A DNA stretch of 64,000 bases, from positions 82,116 to 146,115 of the forward strand of contig JAGMBO010000005.1 in assembly GCA_023129715.1 (NCBI GenBank). Reading direction: 5' to 3'. The position numbers were made by a program, and so were the translations under genes. Below are positions 51,129-59,034 of the stretch, piece after piece. Source of the stretch: Candidatus Eiseniibacteriota bacterium. GTDB taxonomy: Bacteria; Eisenbacteria; RBG-16-71-46; CAIMUX01; WJJG01. The notes under the pieces are model-generated. The model saw only the letters and a program-made list of their open reading frames with translations, searched no databases and was not told the DNA's origin. The number at the start of each line of letters is the position of its first letter. Within the stretch, counting starts at the first letter, position 1.

Positions 51129-53762
51129 CTACCAGGCTTCCCGGCCCTGCATGATTCGCAGTGGCTCCATCATCAGGACCGGTCGTCCCGGGGCACTCAG
51201 AAGCTGCCTCAGGAAGAGCAGCTCCTCGGCGGGCAGCGCCAGTGCATCAGTCCCGGCAACAACACCCTCCGGCACTCCCGCGGCGGTAGCCGCCGCACCC
51301 GCGATCCGGTTATCGCTCCCCGCCGATGTTGCGGCTGGCAGCCCGAGGAATCCAATCAAGGCGGGGCGCAGAGATGGGAAGCGGAACGTGCCCAGAGCCG
51401 GCGCTTCGGCCAGCGCGATCCGCCGCTGTGCCGGGATGCCGGCCGCCTGCTTGGCCAGGGCAAGGCTGTACCAGAATCCCCCGATCTCATCGACCAATCC
51501 GATCTCCTTGCCGCGCCTGCCACTCCAGATTCTGCCCTGGCCGATCCGGTCGACTTCCTCTTCCGCCAACCCGCGCCCTTCGGCAACCTTGGCCACGAAG
51601 TCGTGGTAGACCTCGGCGAACAACTCCTCGACCCGCGCTTCCTCGTCCGCGGTGAGATTCCGCTCGGGCACGGCCATCCCGATCAAGGGAAGCCGCATGC
51701 CCCGGCCGAGATCGGCATGCTCGCCGCGCTGGACATGATCGTAGTCGATGCCCAGCTTCTCGCCGAGGCCGTCGTCCCACAACCAACCGCCGATCACACC
51801 GATCGACCCGGTAAGCGTGTAGGGCGAGGCAACGATCGTGTCCCCGTACATCGAGATCCAGTAGCCACCGGAGCCGGCCACATATCCCTGGGAGACGATC
51901 ACCGGTTTGACCTCGGCGGTCAGCTTCAGTTCTCTTGCCACCAGATCGCTGGCCAGCGCATCACCACCCGGGGAATCGGCGCGAAAGACAACTGCCTTCA
52001 CCAGAGGGTCTTCGCGAGCCTCCTTGATCTTTTGCGCGAGGTACCGCCCCTTGATCCCGGTCTCCATCGCGCAAGGGCCGATTCCGTAGAGTACGGCGAT
52101 CCTCTCCGGCTGGCCCCACTCCAGTGGGCTCCAGACGGGATCACCCATGACCGTCGCGACCTGAGCCGCCGAACGATCCAGTGTCTCCCGCCGCGCGCTC
52201 TCGCGCGCCGCCTCCTTGGCTTCTTCGTAGGAACCGATCGAGTCGACAAGCCCCGCCGCCTGGCACTCGCGGGCGAGCAAGATCCCCTGCTCGTTGATCA
52301 CGCGTTCCCAGTCCGCGCGGCTGATCCCGCGGGCAGAGGTCACCGTGGCGGCAATCTCCTCGTAGAAATCGTCGATCAGCGCCTGGATCTGCTCGCGATC
52401 GGCCTCGGACATCGAGGTCCGCGAGAAACTCTCGAAGGCTGACTTGTAGGTGAAGTACCGCCACTCGTCGACGCCGACGCCCAGCTTATCGAACATCCCA
52501 CGCAGATAGGTCCGCCCGCCGCACAGTCCGATCAGCTCCATGTCGCCCACGGGATCCATCCAGATCTCATCCGCCACGGTGGCGAAGACGTAGCCGCCCA
52601 GGTTGACGGAATCAACGTAGATGATCACCTTTTTCCCCTGGGCTCGGAACCCGGCGAGTTGCTCGCGCAGTTCCCAGAGCATCTCGCTGTTGATCTCCAT
52701 CTGCGAGAGGTTGAGAACGACTCCATCCACCGTCGGATCCTGGGCCAGAGCATCGATGTGGGCCAGGGTGCCGAGCAACGTGCGCCGGTCGTCGAAGAAG
52801 CGATAGCGCCGGTAGACCATCGGACCTTTCAGGTTCATGTCCGGATAGCGGTGATGCGGGCGCAACAGCCCCGTGTCGGGCGCCGGGAGCCCGCTTTCGA
52901 GGACATAGCTCGTCGTCAGGTGCTCACCATCGTTGTCGAGCGTGCCGCGGAGATCACTGCGAAACCGGGGACTCAGACCGATGCTCAGGCGCAAGCTCAC
53001 CTCGCCGGTGTTGAGCGCCTGAGCGCCGAGCGCAATCCCGCGCAGGGGGTGAACCTCGAATCCATAGCCCGTCCGGATCTGCTCGAAATCCTGATCCCGG
53101 TACCAGGCCGCTTGGCCGAAGAAGGTCAGCCGGGGACCAAGGGGGCGCAGGCCGAGATCGGTTTGGAGAACGAGATCGTCCCCTTCCAGGTCGAACGCCC
53201 CGGAGAAACCGCTGGAGAGCCAGCGGGAGCGTTTCGTCATCCCGAGCGTCAGACGCTTGTGGCGCGTGTCGGTCCAGTCGCCGCCATTCCAGGAGTAGGC
53301 GATGCCCCAGCCCCCGCCCCCCGACGCACTGCCGATCCCGAGGGTGTATTCGCGGCCGGAGCGACTGCGATCTCCCTGGTCTTCGAAGGCAAATCTCCGC
53401 ACGGCAAACGAGAGGTTGCGCAGCGAGAGGATGCCGAGGCTGTTGCGCATCCGGTCGCGCCCGCAGCCAAGCGCTGCCCGGATGCCCTGATCCTCCCAGT
53501 TCTCGTAGGCGAGCAGGAAGCCACCCCGCTCGCGCGTCGGCCAGACGGCCGGGTTGAAGAGTCCCGCGGCCAGGCTGCTCGACACCCCGGGCGCCTCGGC
53601 CAGCAGGCGGGACTCGGTCCAGTAGTCGGGCAGCCCGGCGGGACCTTCGTCCTGCACCGCCCACCCGGCGGGAGCCGCCGCCAGCAGCGCGACAGCGAGG
53701 ATCACCGCACATCCCCAAGAGACACGAACTGCGCCCTTCCACTTCTCTGCTGTCCGATCCAT
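51129..53762 (-). CDS. sppA: Signal peptide peptidase SppA (S49) fused to an outer-membrane-barrel-like domain
   Basis: An 877-residue exported protein. After a signal peptide (about 14-36), residues 45-345 are Gly/aromatic beta-strand repeats resembling a PorV/FadL-type barrel (GLFNPAVWPTRERGGFLLAY, GWGIAYSWNGGDW). Residues 360-877 are a tandem S49 peptidase: the general-base Lys is in YFTYKSAFESF and the nucleophile Ser in GYVAGSGGYWIS, with SPGGDALASDLVARE. The S49 pair alone equals E. coli SppA. ATG 53762 has GGGGAGACGACC upstream. With an N-terminal barrel, the protease may face the periplasm at the outer membrane. Confidence 0.85.
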   Translation of the reverse strand: MDRTAEKWKGAVRVSWGCAVILAVALLAAAPAGWAVQDEGPAGLPDYWTESRLLAEAPGVSSSLAAGLFNPAVWPTRERGGFLLAYENWEDQGIRAALGCGRDRMRNSLGILSLRNLSFAVRRFAFEDQGDRSRSGREYTLGIGSASGGGGWGIAYSWNGGDWTDTRHKRLTLGMTKRSRWLSSGFSGAFDLEGDDLVLQTDLGLRPLGPRLTFFGQAAWYRDQDFEQIRTGYGFEVHPLRGIALGAQALNTGEVSLRLSIGLSPRFRSDLRGTLDNDGEHLTTSYVLESGLPAPDTGLLRPHHRYPDMNLKGPMVYRRYRFFDDRRTLLGTLAHIDALAQDPTVDGVVLNLSQMEINSEMLWELREQLAGFRAQGKKVIIYVDSVNLGGYVFATVADEIWMDPVGDMELIGLCGGRTYLRGMFDKLGVGVDEWRYFTYKSAFESFSRTSMSEADREQIQALIDDFYEEIAATVTSARGISRADWERVINEQGILLARECQAAGLVDSIGSYEEAKEAARESARRETLDRSAAQVATVMGDPVWSPLEWGQPERIAVLYGIGPCAMETGIKGRYLAQKIKEAREDPLVKAVVFRADSPGGDALASDLVARELKLTAEVKPVIVSQGYVAGSGGYWISMYGDTIVASPYTLTGSIGVIGGWLWDDGLGEKLGIDYDHVQRGEHADLGRGMRLPLIGMAVPERNLTADEEARVEELFAEVYHDFVAKVAEGRGLAEEEVDRIGQGRIWSGRRGKEIGLVDEIGGFWYSLALAKQAAGIPAQRRIALAEAPALGTFRFPSLRPALIGFLGLPAATSAGSDNRIAGAAATAAGVPEGVVAGTDALALPAEELLFLRQLLSAPGRPVLMMEPLRIMQGREAW

Positions 53763-54157
53763 GGTCGTCTCCCCGATTGTTGAACCACTGTACCGTGTGT
53801 GTGGACTGTCGGCGCTGAGCTCCAGAGGAATGCGCAGGAACTCATCGCGCCTCAGCACCCCGCGCGCCGGCAGATGCGCGCCGCGTCTCTCCGTTGGCGC
53901 AGGTTGCCGGAGGCGGGATCCCCGTGCAACATACGTGTCCCTTACGCCAAGGGTTCTCGACGCCCCGAACATCTTGCGCTGGCAGAGCGAGGAGAAAAGG
54001 CACGTAAGGCGCAATTGACTACCCCTACATGAATTGAGGGCTGATGCTCAAGAGCCGCATGAACTCACGGACTTGTCAAATCGCACGCCGGAGCGGTTGA
54101 GCGGCCCTGCAACTGGCCCTAGAATGCCCCCTGCTGTGTGGGAGGAGGAGGTAGCGC
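53763..54157. other. Divergent spacer sppA / trkA
   Basis: About 395 bp without a supported gene. A trkA promoter lies at its right end. The remaining sequence shows no clear repeat or structured RNA. Confidence 0.5.
54097..54125 (+). promoter_or_regulatory. Putative sigma-70 promoter of trkA-trkH
   Basis: TTGAGC (54097-54102), a 17-bp spacer, TAGAAT (54120-54125), ending 32 bp before the trkA GTG. Confidence 0.5.
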
Positions 54158-55516
54158 GTGCAGATCGTCATCGTCGGTGCAGGCACGGTCGGATTCGACC
54201 TGGCGGTTCAGCTCCAGAGGGCGGGGCACGATGTCGGCTTGGTCGAGAAGCATACCGACCGCTGCGCTGAGATCCGCGACAAGCTCGACATCCTAGTCGT
54301 CGAAGGGCCGGGGAGTAGCCCGCGGGCGTTGATCGATGCGGGTCTGCGCGAAGCGCAGATGGTCCTGGCGGTGACCTCGGTCGATGAGGTCAACATCCTC
54401 GTCTGCGGGCTGGCCGCTCAGTTCGGGGTGAAGACGCGGATCGCGCGCGTGCGTAACCCCGAGTTCACCGGAAGCCGTGCGCGCGTCAATCTCACCGGCT
54501 TAGGCGTCACCCGGGTCATCGACCCGGAACGGATCATCGTGCGCGTGATCCACAACATTGCTCGCATCCCCGACGTCGTCGAGGTCTTCAGCTACCATGA
54601 CGACGAGATCTTGATCGCGCGCCATGTCATGAAGCCCGAGATGCCGATCATCGGCAAGAGCCTGGTCCAGATCCTCCAGGAGGCGGGCTCGGATCGTTTC
54701 CTCTCCGTCGCCCTGCGGCGTGACGGAGAGGCACGCATTCCCGCCGGGGACGATGTCATCCGTCCCGGTGACGATGTGACCACGCTGTTCCGGGCCGCAA
54801 CCCTCCCGCGCTACCTCGAGTTTCTCGGCCTCTCCGGGCGCAAGGTGCGCAAGGCGATCGTGGCGGGAGAGAGCCTGACCGCGGTGCGCCTGTGCGCCGC
54901 GCTCGAGGAATGGGTCGAGGACGTGCTCCTCATCGATCCCGACGCAGCCCATGGCCAAACCGCGGCGGAACGGCTCGACGGCGTTGAGGTCATTCACGGC
55001 GATGCCACCGACCGAGCGGTGTTGGCCGAAAACAACGTGGGCGCCGCCGACCTCTTCGTTGGAGCGGGGCGGATCACGGCCGACAACGTCATGGGTGCCC
55101 TGCTGGCCCGCTCCGTCGGCGCGGGGCGCGTGGTCGCCGTTTCGGACGAGCCGAGCAACAATCGTCTCTTCCGCGAGCTGGGGGTCGACCACGTAGTCAG
55201 TCCGCGGCGGCTGATGGCGCAGGAGATCATGGATGTCATCCACCGGGGGCGCCGCTCGATGGAACTCCATCTGCGCGATATGCCGCTCGAGTCGCTGCTC
55301 ATTCGCGCCGACCCGGGAAGCCGCGTCACCCGCGGGCCGCTGCTCAAAGTCTGGCGCCCTCTCCGCAGTCGCGCGATCGTCGGCGCGGTGGTCCACGAGG
55401 GCAAGACGATCATTCCGCGGGGCGATACGCACATCGCCGCCGGCGATGATGCCATCGTGATCACGGAGGAGAGGCAGGTGGGCAAGATCCAGAAGCTCTT
55501 CGGCGGCAAGCGCTGA
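54158..55516 (+). CDS. trkA: Trk potassium uptake regulator TrkA
   Basis: A 452-residue peripheral protein made of two RCK units. The first has the NAD-binding motif MQIVIVGAGTVGFDLA and VTSVDEVNILVCGLAAQFGV; its RCK-C part contains RDGEARIPAGDDVIRPGDDV. The second Rossmann half (KAIVAGESLTAVRLCAALE) has lost the classic G-x-G-x-x-G, which is common in TrkA. It gates TrkH through nucleotide binding. GTG 54158 follows GGAGGAGGAGG. trkH begins 10 bp after the stop. Confidence 0.93.
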   Translation: MQIVIVGAGTVGFDLAVQLQRAGHDVGLVEKHTDRCAEIRDKLDILVVEGPGSSPRALIDAGLREAQMVLAVTSVDEVNILVCGLAAQFGVKTRIARVRNPEFTGSRARVNLTGLGVTRVIDPERIIVRVIHNIARIPDVVEVFSYHDDEILIARHVMKPEMPIIGKSLVQILQEAGSDRFLSVALRRDGEARIPAGDDVIRPGDDVTTLFRAATLPRYLEFLGLSGRKVRKAIVAGESLTAVRLCAALEEWVEDVLLIDPDAAHGQTAAERLDGVEVIHGDATDRAVLAENNVGAADLFVGAGRITADNVMGALLARSVGAGRVVAVSDEPSNNRLFRELGVDHVVSPRRLMAQEIMDVIHRGRRSMELHLRDMPLESLLIRADPGSRVTRGPLLKVWRPLRSRAIVGAVVHEGKTIIPRGDTHIAAGDDAIVITEERQVGKIQKLFGGKR

Positions 55517-55526
55517 TGAGGACGAC

Positions 55527-57122
55527 GTGAACGGCAGAGCGATCCTCCATGCCCTCGGCCGCCTGATGCAGCTGATGGCCGCCTTCCTGCTCATCCCCTT
55601 AGGGATTGCCGTCTGGGAGGCCCGCGATTGGTCGCCCCTGACGCGCCCGCAGGGATATGCCTTCATCATCACCGTCGCCGTCGCCCTGGTGGCGGGAACG
55701 ATCCTCCAGTTCACCTGCCGGGCCGCCCGCGACGAACAACGCACGCGCGAGGGCTTCGCCATCGTGACCCTTGGCTGGGCCCTGCTGGCCCTGCTCGGAT
55801 CGATCCCCTTCTTCGTCTACTTCCTTGCCACCCGCGACGTCAGCGCGCCCCATCACATCTTCACCGCGTTCACCGACGCCTACTTCGAGATCATGAGCGG
55901 GTTCACGACCACCGGGGCGACGATCCTCACCAACATCGAAGGCCTGCCGCGCGATCTGCTCTTCTGGCGCAGCCTAACGCACTGGCTGGGGGGCATGGGG
56001 ATCATCACTCTGGCGCTCGCCATTTTTCCGGCGATGGGCATCGCCGGCTACCAGATGTTTCGCGGCGAGGTCCCCGGCCCCTCCGCCGACCGGCTGCGCC
56101 CGCGACTCGCCGAGACGGCCAAGGTCCTCTGGGGCGTCTATCTGCTCCTCTCCGCCGCCGAGACGACCCTGTTGATGCTGGGCGGCATGGACCTCTTCGA
56201 CGCGCTGTGCCACACCTTCGGCACGATGGCAACCGGCGGCTTCTCGACCCGCAGTGCCTCCATTGGAGCCTACCAGAGCGCGTATATCGACTGGGTCGTG
56301 ATCCTATTCATGTTCCTGGCCGGCACCAATTTCCTGCTCCACTACCGCGTGCTCTTCCGGCGCGACTGGCTGGCGGTGCGCAACAACCGGGAGTTCCACT
56401 TCTATGCCGGCACGGTTCTGGTCGCGATCCTGATCACGATGGCGGTGCTCCATTTCGACGGCGTTCCGGCCGCCGAGATCTCCGAGCAGCACTACCAATT
56501 CGATTCACGCCCAACGGTGGCGCATGCCACGCATGTGGCCGCTGAGCAAGAAAAGCTCTCCTCCTTCGACGGACTGCTCCGCCACTCGGCATTCCAGGTC
56601 GTCGCCATCACCACGACCACCGGATACGGCACGGCGGACTTCGATGTCTGGCCGCGTTCGATCGGCCTCCTGCTCGTCGTCTTGATGTTCTGGGGCGGCT
56701 GCGCCGGCTCGACCGGCGGCGGGATGAAGATGATCCGCATTCTGGTCGTGCTCAAGGTCGCCTGGCGCGAGCTGCGCCGCATGGTCCGGCCACGCCTGAT
56801 CGCGCCGCTGAAAGTGCGCGGCTACACGGTCGAAGAGAAAAGGATCACCAATGTCGTCGGCTTCTTCATCCTCTTCGTCGCGCTCTTCATCGTCTGTTCG
56901 ATCATCATGACGCTTTTCATTCCCGACCTGACGACTGCGGTCGCCGCGGTCGCCGCGACAATCGCCAATATCGGCCCCGGCCTCTCGGGCGTCGGCTCCA
57001 CGCAGACCTACGCCTGGATCCCGACGGCCGGGAAGTGGGTCTTGATCCTCTGCATGCTGCTCGGACGCCTCGAGATCTTCACCGTCATCGTGCTGCTGCG
57101 CCCCTCCTTCTGGAAGCGCTAG
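55527..57122 (+). CDS. trkH: Trk potassium channel subunit TrkH
   Basis: A 531-residue inner-membrane K+ transporter with ten or more membrane segments. The four degenerate selectivity loops are visible: SGFTTTGATIL, FGTMATGGFSTRSAS, ITTTTGYGTADFD and ANIGPGLSGVG. GGMGIITLALAIFPAMGIAG and FWGGCAGSTGGGMKMIRILV are also family marks. GTG 55527 follows the trkA stop. It works with TrkA at the membrane. Confidence 0.95.
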   Translation: MNGRAILHALGRLMQLMAAFLLIPLGIAVWEARDWSPLTRPQGYAFIITVAVALVAGTILQFTCRAARDEQRTREGFAIVTLGWALLALLGSIPFFVYFLATRDVSAPHHIFTAFTDAYFEIMSGFTTTGATILTNIEGLPRDLLFWRSLTHWLGGMGIITLALAIFPAMGIAGYQMFRGEVPGPSADRLRPRLAETAKVLWGVYLLLSAAETTLLMLGGMDLFDALCHTFGTMATGGFSTRSASIGAYQSAYIDWVVILFMFLAGTNFLLHYRVLFRRDWLAVRNNREFHFYAGTVLVAILITMAVLHFDGVPAAEISEQHYQFDSRPTVAHATHVAAEQEKLSSFDGLLRHSAFQVVAITTTTGYGTADFDVWPRSIGLLLVVLMFWGGCAGSTGGGMKMIRILVVLKVAWRELRRMVRPRLIAPLKVRGYTVEEKRITNVVGFFILFVALFIVCSIIMTLFIPDLTTAVAAVAATIANIGPGLSGVGSTQTYAWIPTAGKWVLILCMLLGRLEIFTVIVLLRPSFWKR

Positions 57123-57393
57123 CGCGCTGGATGCTCCCGATCTGATCACCCGCCATGCGGCCCTCGTGCGGTGCGGGCGTATGTTCGTTTCGCAACTGCA
57201 TTGCGCACCGGTGCGGGCAGCAGGGATGGGGGCGGCGGCGTACACGCTCGTTTCGCAATCGCGTTGCGCGTAGGTGCGGGCAGCAACGGAACAAGCGGAA
57301 CCCGGCTCCTCGTCACTCGGTTCAACGAGCTGCCGACTGAGTGTACTCACGATCCGCGACACTCACCGGAGGACAACACTGACGGGAGACCAG
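57123..57393. other. Spacer between trkH and the efflux operon, with a repeated unit
   Basis: This 271-bp gap holds two imperfect copies of a unit containing CTCGTTTCGCAA and GGTGCGGGCAGCA. A ribosome site for the first efflux gene lies at its right end. No gene is seen in it. Confidence 0.5.
57185..57287. repeat. Two imperfect 40-bp repeats, 63-bp period
   Basis: TCGTTTCGCAA starts at 57185 and at 57248. Each copy continues with (C/G)(A/G)TTGCGC and GGTGCGGGCAGCA. About 80 percent identity by eye. Confidence 0.6.
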
Positions 57394-59034
57394 ATGATGG
57401 GCACTGCCGAGCGGGAATCTATCGCGGGCGGGTCTCCGCGCCTCCATCTGCACGGGATCTCCACCGGACGCCTCACCGCTCTGGCACTATCGCTGCTGTG
57501 CGCATGGATCTTCGCCGGCTGCGCCGGAACCCGCGAACGGGCAGCCTACTCGGAACTCGCGGACGCCGCCCGGATCATCGGAGTCCACAGGTCCGCCGAG
57601 TCGGCGGCGGGAAATCAGCACCGGGCAGGAGCTGCCGACGCCGCGACCACCCGTGCGTCGCTGCCCGCGATCCCGCCACAGGCCTCGCTCGATGATCTAC
57701 TCCTCTATGCGGCGCTCAACAATCCCGAACTCGAAGCACGCTTCTACCACTGGCAGGCGGCGCTCGAACGAGTGGCGCAGGCGCGCGGCTTGCCCGATCT
57801 TCAGCTTACCTACGCCTACTACATCCAAGAAGTCGAGACGCGCGTCGGTCCCCAACGGCAACGTCTGGGCATCTCCCAGCGGATACCCTGGCCCGACAAG
57901 CTCAACCAACAGACCGCCGCAGCCCTAGCGGGCGCCGAGATCGCCCGGGAAAAGCTCACCTCTGCGCACCTCGACCTCGAAGCGCGGGTCGCCGAGGCCT
58001 TTCACGAAGCAGCTTACCTGGTGCGGGCACAGGCGATCACCGTGGAGAGCGTGGCGCTCTTGACCGATCTGGAAGGTGTTGTCCGCATACGCTACGCCGC
58101 GGGGACGGCGAGCCATGCCGCGCTGATCAGCGTGCAACTCGAGTTGGGGCGTCTCGAGGAGCGCCAAGCAGCCTTGGATGCCCGCCGCAAGCCGCTACTG
58201 GCGCGTCTCAATACGGCCCTGGGACGGGTTCCGCAGGCCCGCCTGCCCTGGCCACTGCCGGTTCCCTGGCCGGTCCCGTGGAGCCCGGCGGCGCGCGAGT
58301 CCGCCGGCCCTGCCCCAACCCCGCTGCCAGCCGGCGATCGCAACATGGGTTCGCATGGCTCTGCCTCCGGCGCTGGGGAGCGCGGAGGCACGGCTGTCAC
58401 CGACGCCAGCGATGAGCAACTGCGCGCCTGGCTCGCCGCCGGAAATCCCGAGCTTCGCGTCTTCGACCGGCGGCTTGCCGTGGCCCACGCCCGGCAGGCG
58501 CTGGCGGGCGCCGCTTACTTCCCCGATCTCGTCTTGGGCGCCGACTGGATTGCCACCGACGAACGCCCTCTGCCGGGCCTGGAGGAAAACGGCAAGGACG
58601 CGGTCATCGCGCGCATTGGATTCTCCCTCCCACTCTGGTTCGGCAAGCACCGCGCCGCGGAACGCGAGGCGGCCGCGCACTACGCCGAGGTGCTGGCGCA
58701 GCGCCGGGCGCGCGCCGATCAGCTGGCTCTCGAGCTCGAGGAGTTGCTCTACGAACTCCGGGACGCCGAGCGCAAAATCGAGCTCTTCGGCCACACCCTG
58801 ATTCCGAAGGCCTACCAGGGACTCGCCGTCACCCGGCAGGCCTTCGCCGGAGGCGAGGCCCACTTCGCCGATCTGATCGATGTGCAACAGGCGCTCCTCG
58901 AGCTGCAGCTCGCCTACGCGCGCGCGCAGGCAACCCGGGGGCAGCGCGCGGCACGGCTCGCCGCCCTCCTCGGCCGTGAAGTCGGTTCCGGATCGATCGC
59001 CCCGCCTGCCGCCACAGAAGGAGAGCAACGATGA
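57394..59034 (+). CDS. CusC-like outer-membrane factor (TolC family)
   Basis: A 546-residue lipoprotein (signal ending SLLCAWIFAGC, Cys near 49) with two OEP helical repeats. LDDLLLYAALNNPELEARFY, LGISQRIPWPDKLNQQTAAA and PDLVLGADWIATDERPLPGL are typical of heavy-metal efflux channels. A Pro/Gly-rich insert (about 285-340) separates the two repeats. It forms the outer-membrane exit for the RND pump encoded downstream. ATG 57394 follows GGGAGACCAG. Its stop overlaps the next start by four bases (ATGA). Confidence 0.85.
   Translation: MMGTAERESIAGGSPRLHLHGISTGRLTALALSLLCAWIFAGCAGTRERAAYSELADAARIIGVHRSAESAAGNQHRAGAADAATTRASLPAIPPQASLDDLLLYAALNNPELEARFYHWQAALERVAQARGLPDLQLTYAYYIQEVETRVGPQRQRLGISQRIPWPDKLNQQTAAALAGAEIAREKLTSAHLDLEARVAEAFHEAAYLVRAQAITVESVALLTDLEGVVRIRYAAGTASHAALISVQLELGRLEERQAALDARRKPLLARLNTALGRVPQARLPWPLPVPWPVPWSPAARESAGPAPTPLPAGDRNMGSHGSASGAGERGGTAVTDASDEQLRAWLAAGNPELRVFDRRLAVAHARQALAGAAYFPDLVLGADWIATDERPLPGLEENGKDAVIARIGFSLPLWFGKHRAAEREAAAHYAEVLAQRRARADQLALELEELLYELRDAERKIELFGHTLIPKAYQGLAVTRQAFAGGEAHFADLIDVQQALLELQLAYARAQATRGQRAARLAALLGREVGSGSIAPPAATEGEQR

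Noticed and set aside
53763..54020. An N-terminal extension of the SppA gene to 54014
   Set aside because: The frame is open, but the sequence is not signal-like. ATG 53762 has a ribosome site and is followed by a proper signal peptide.
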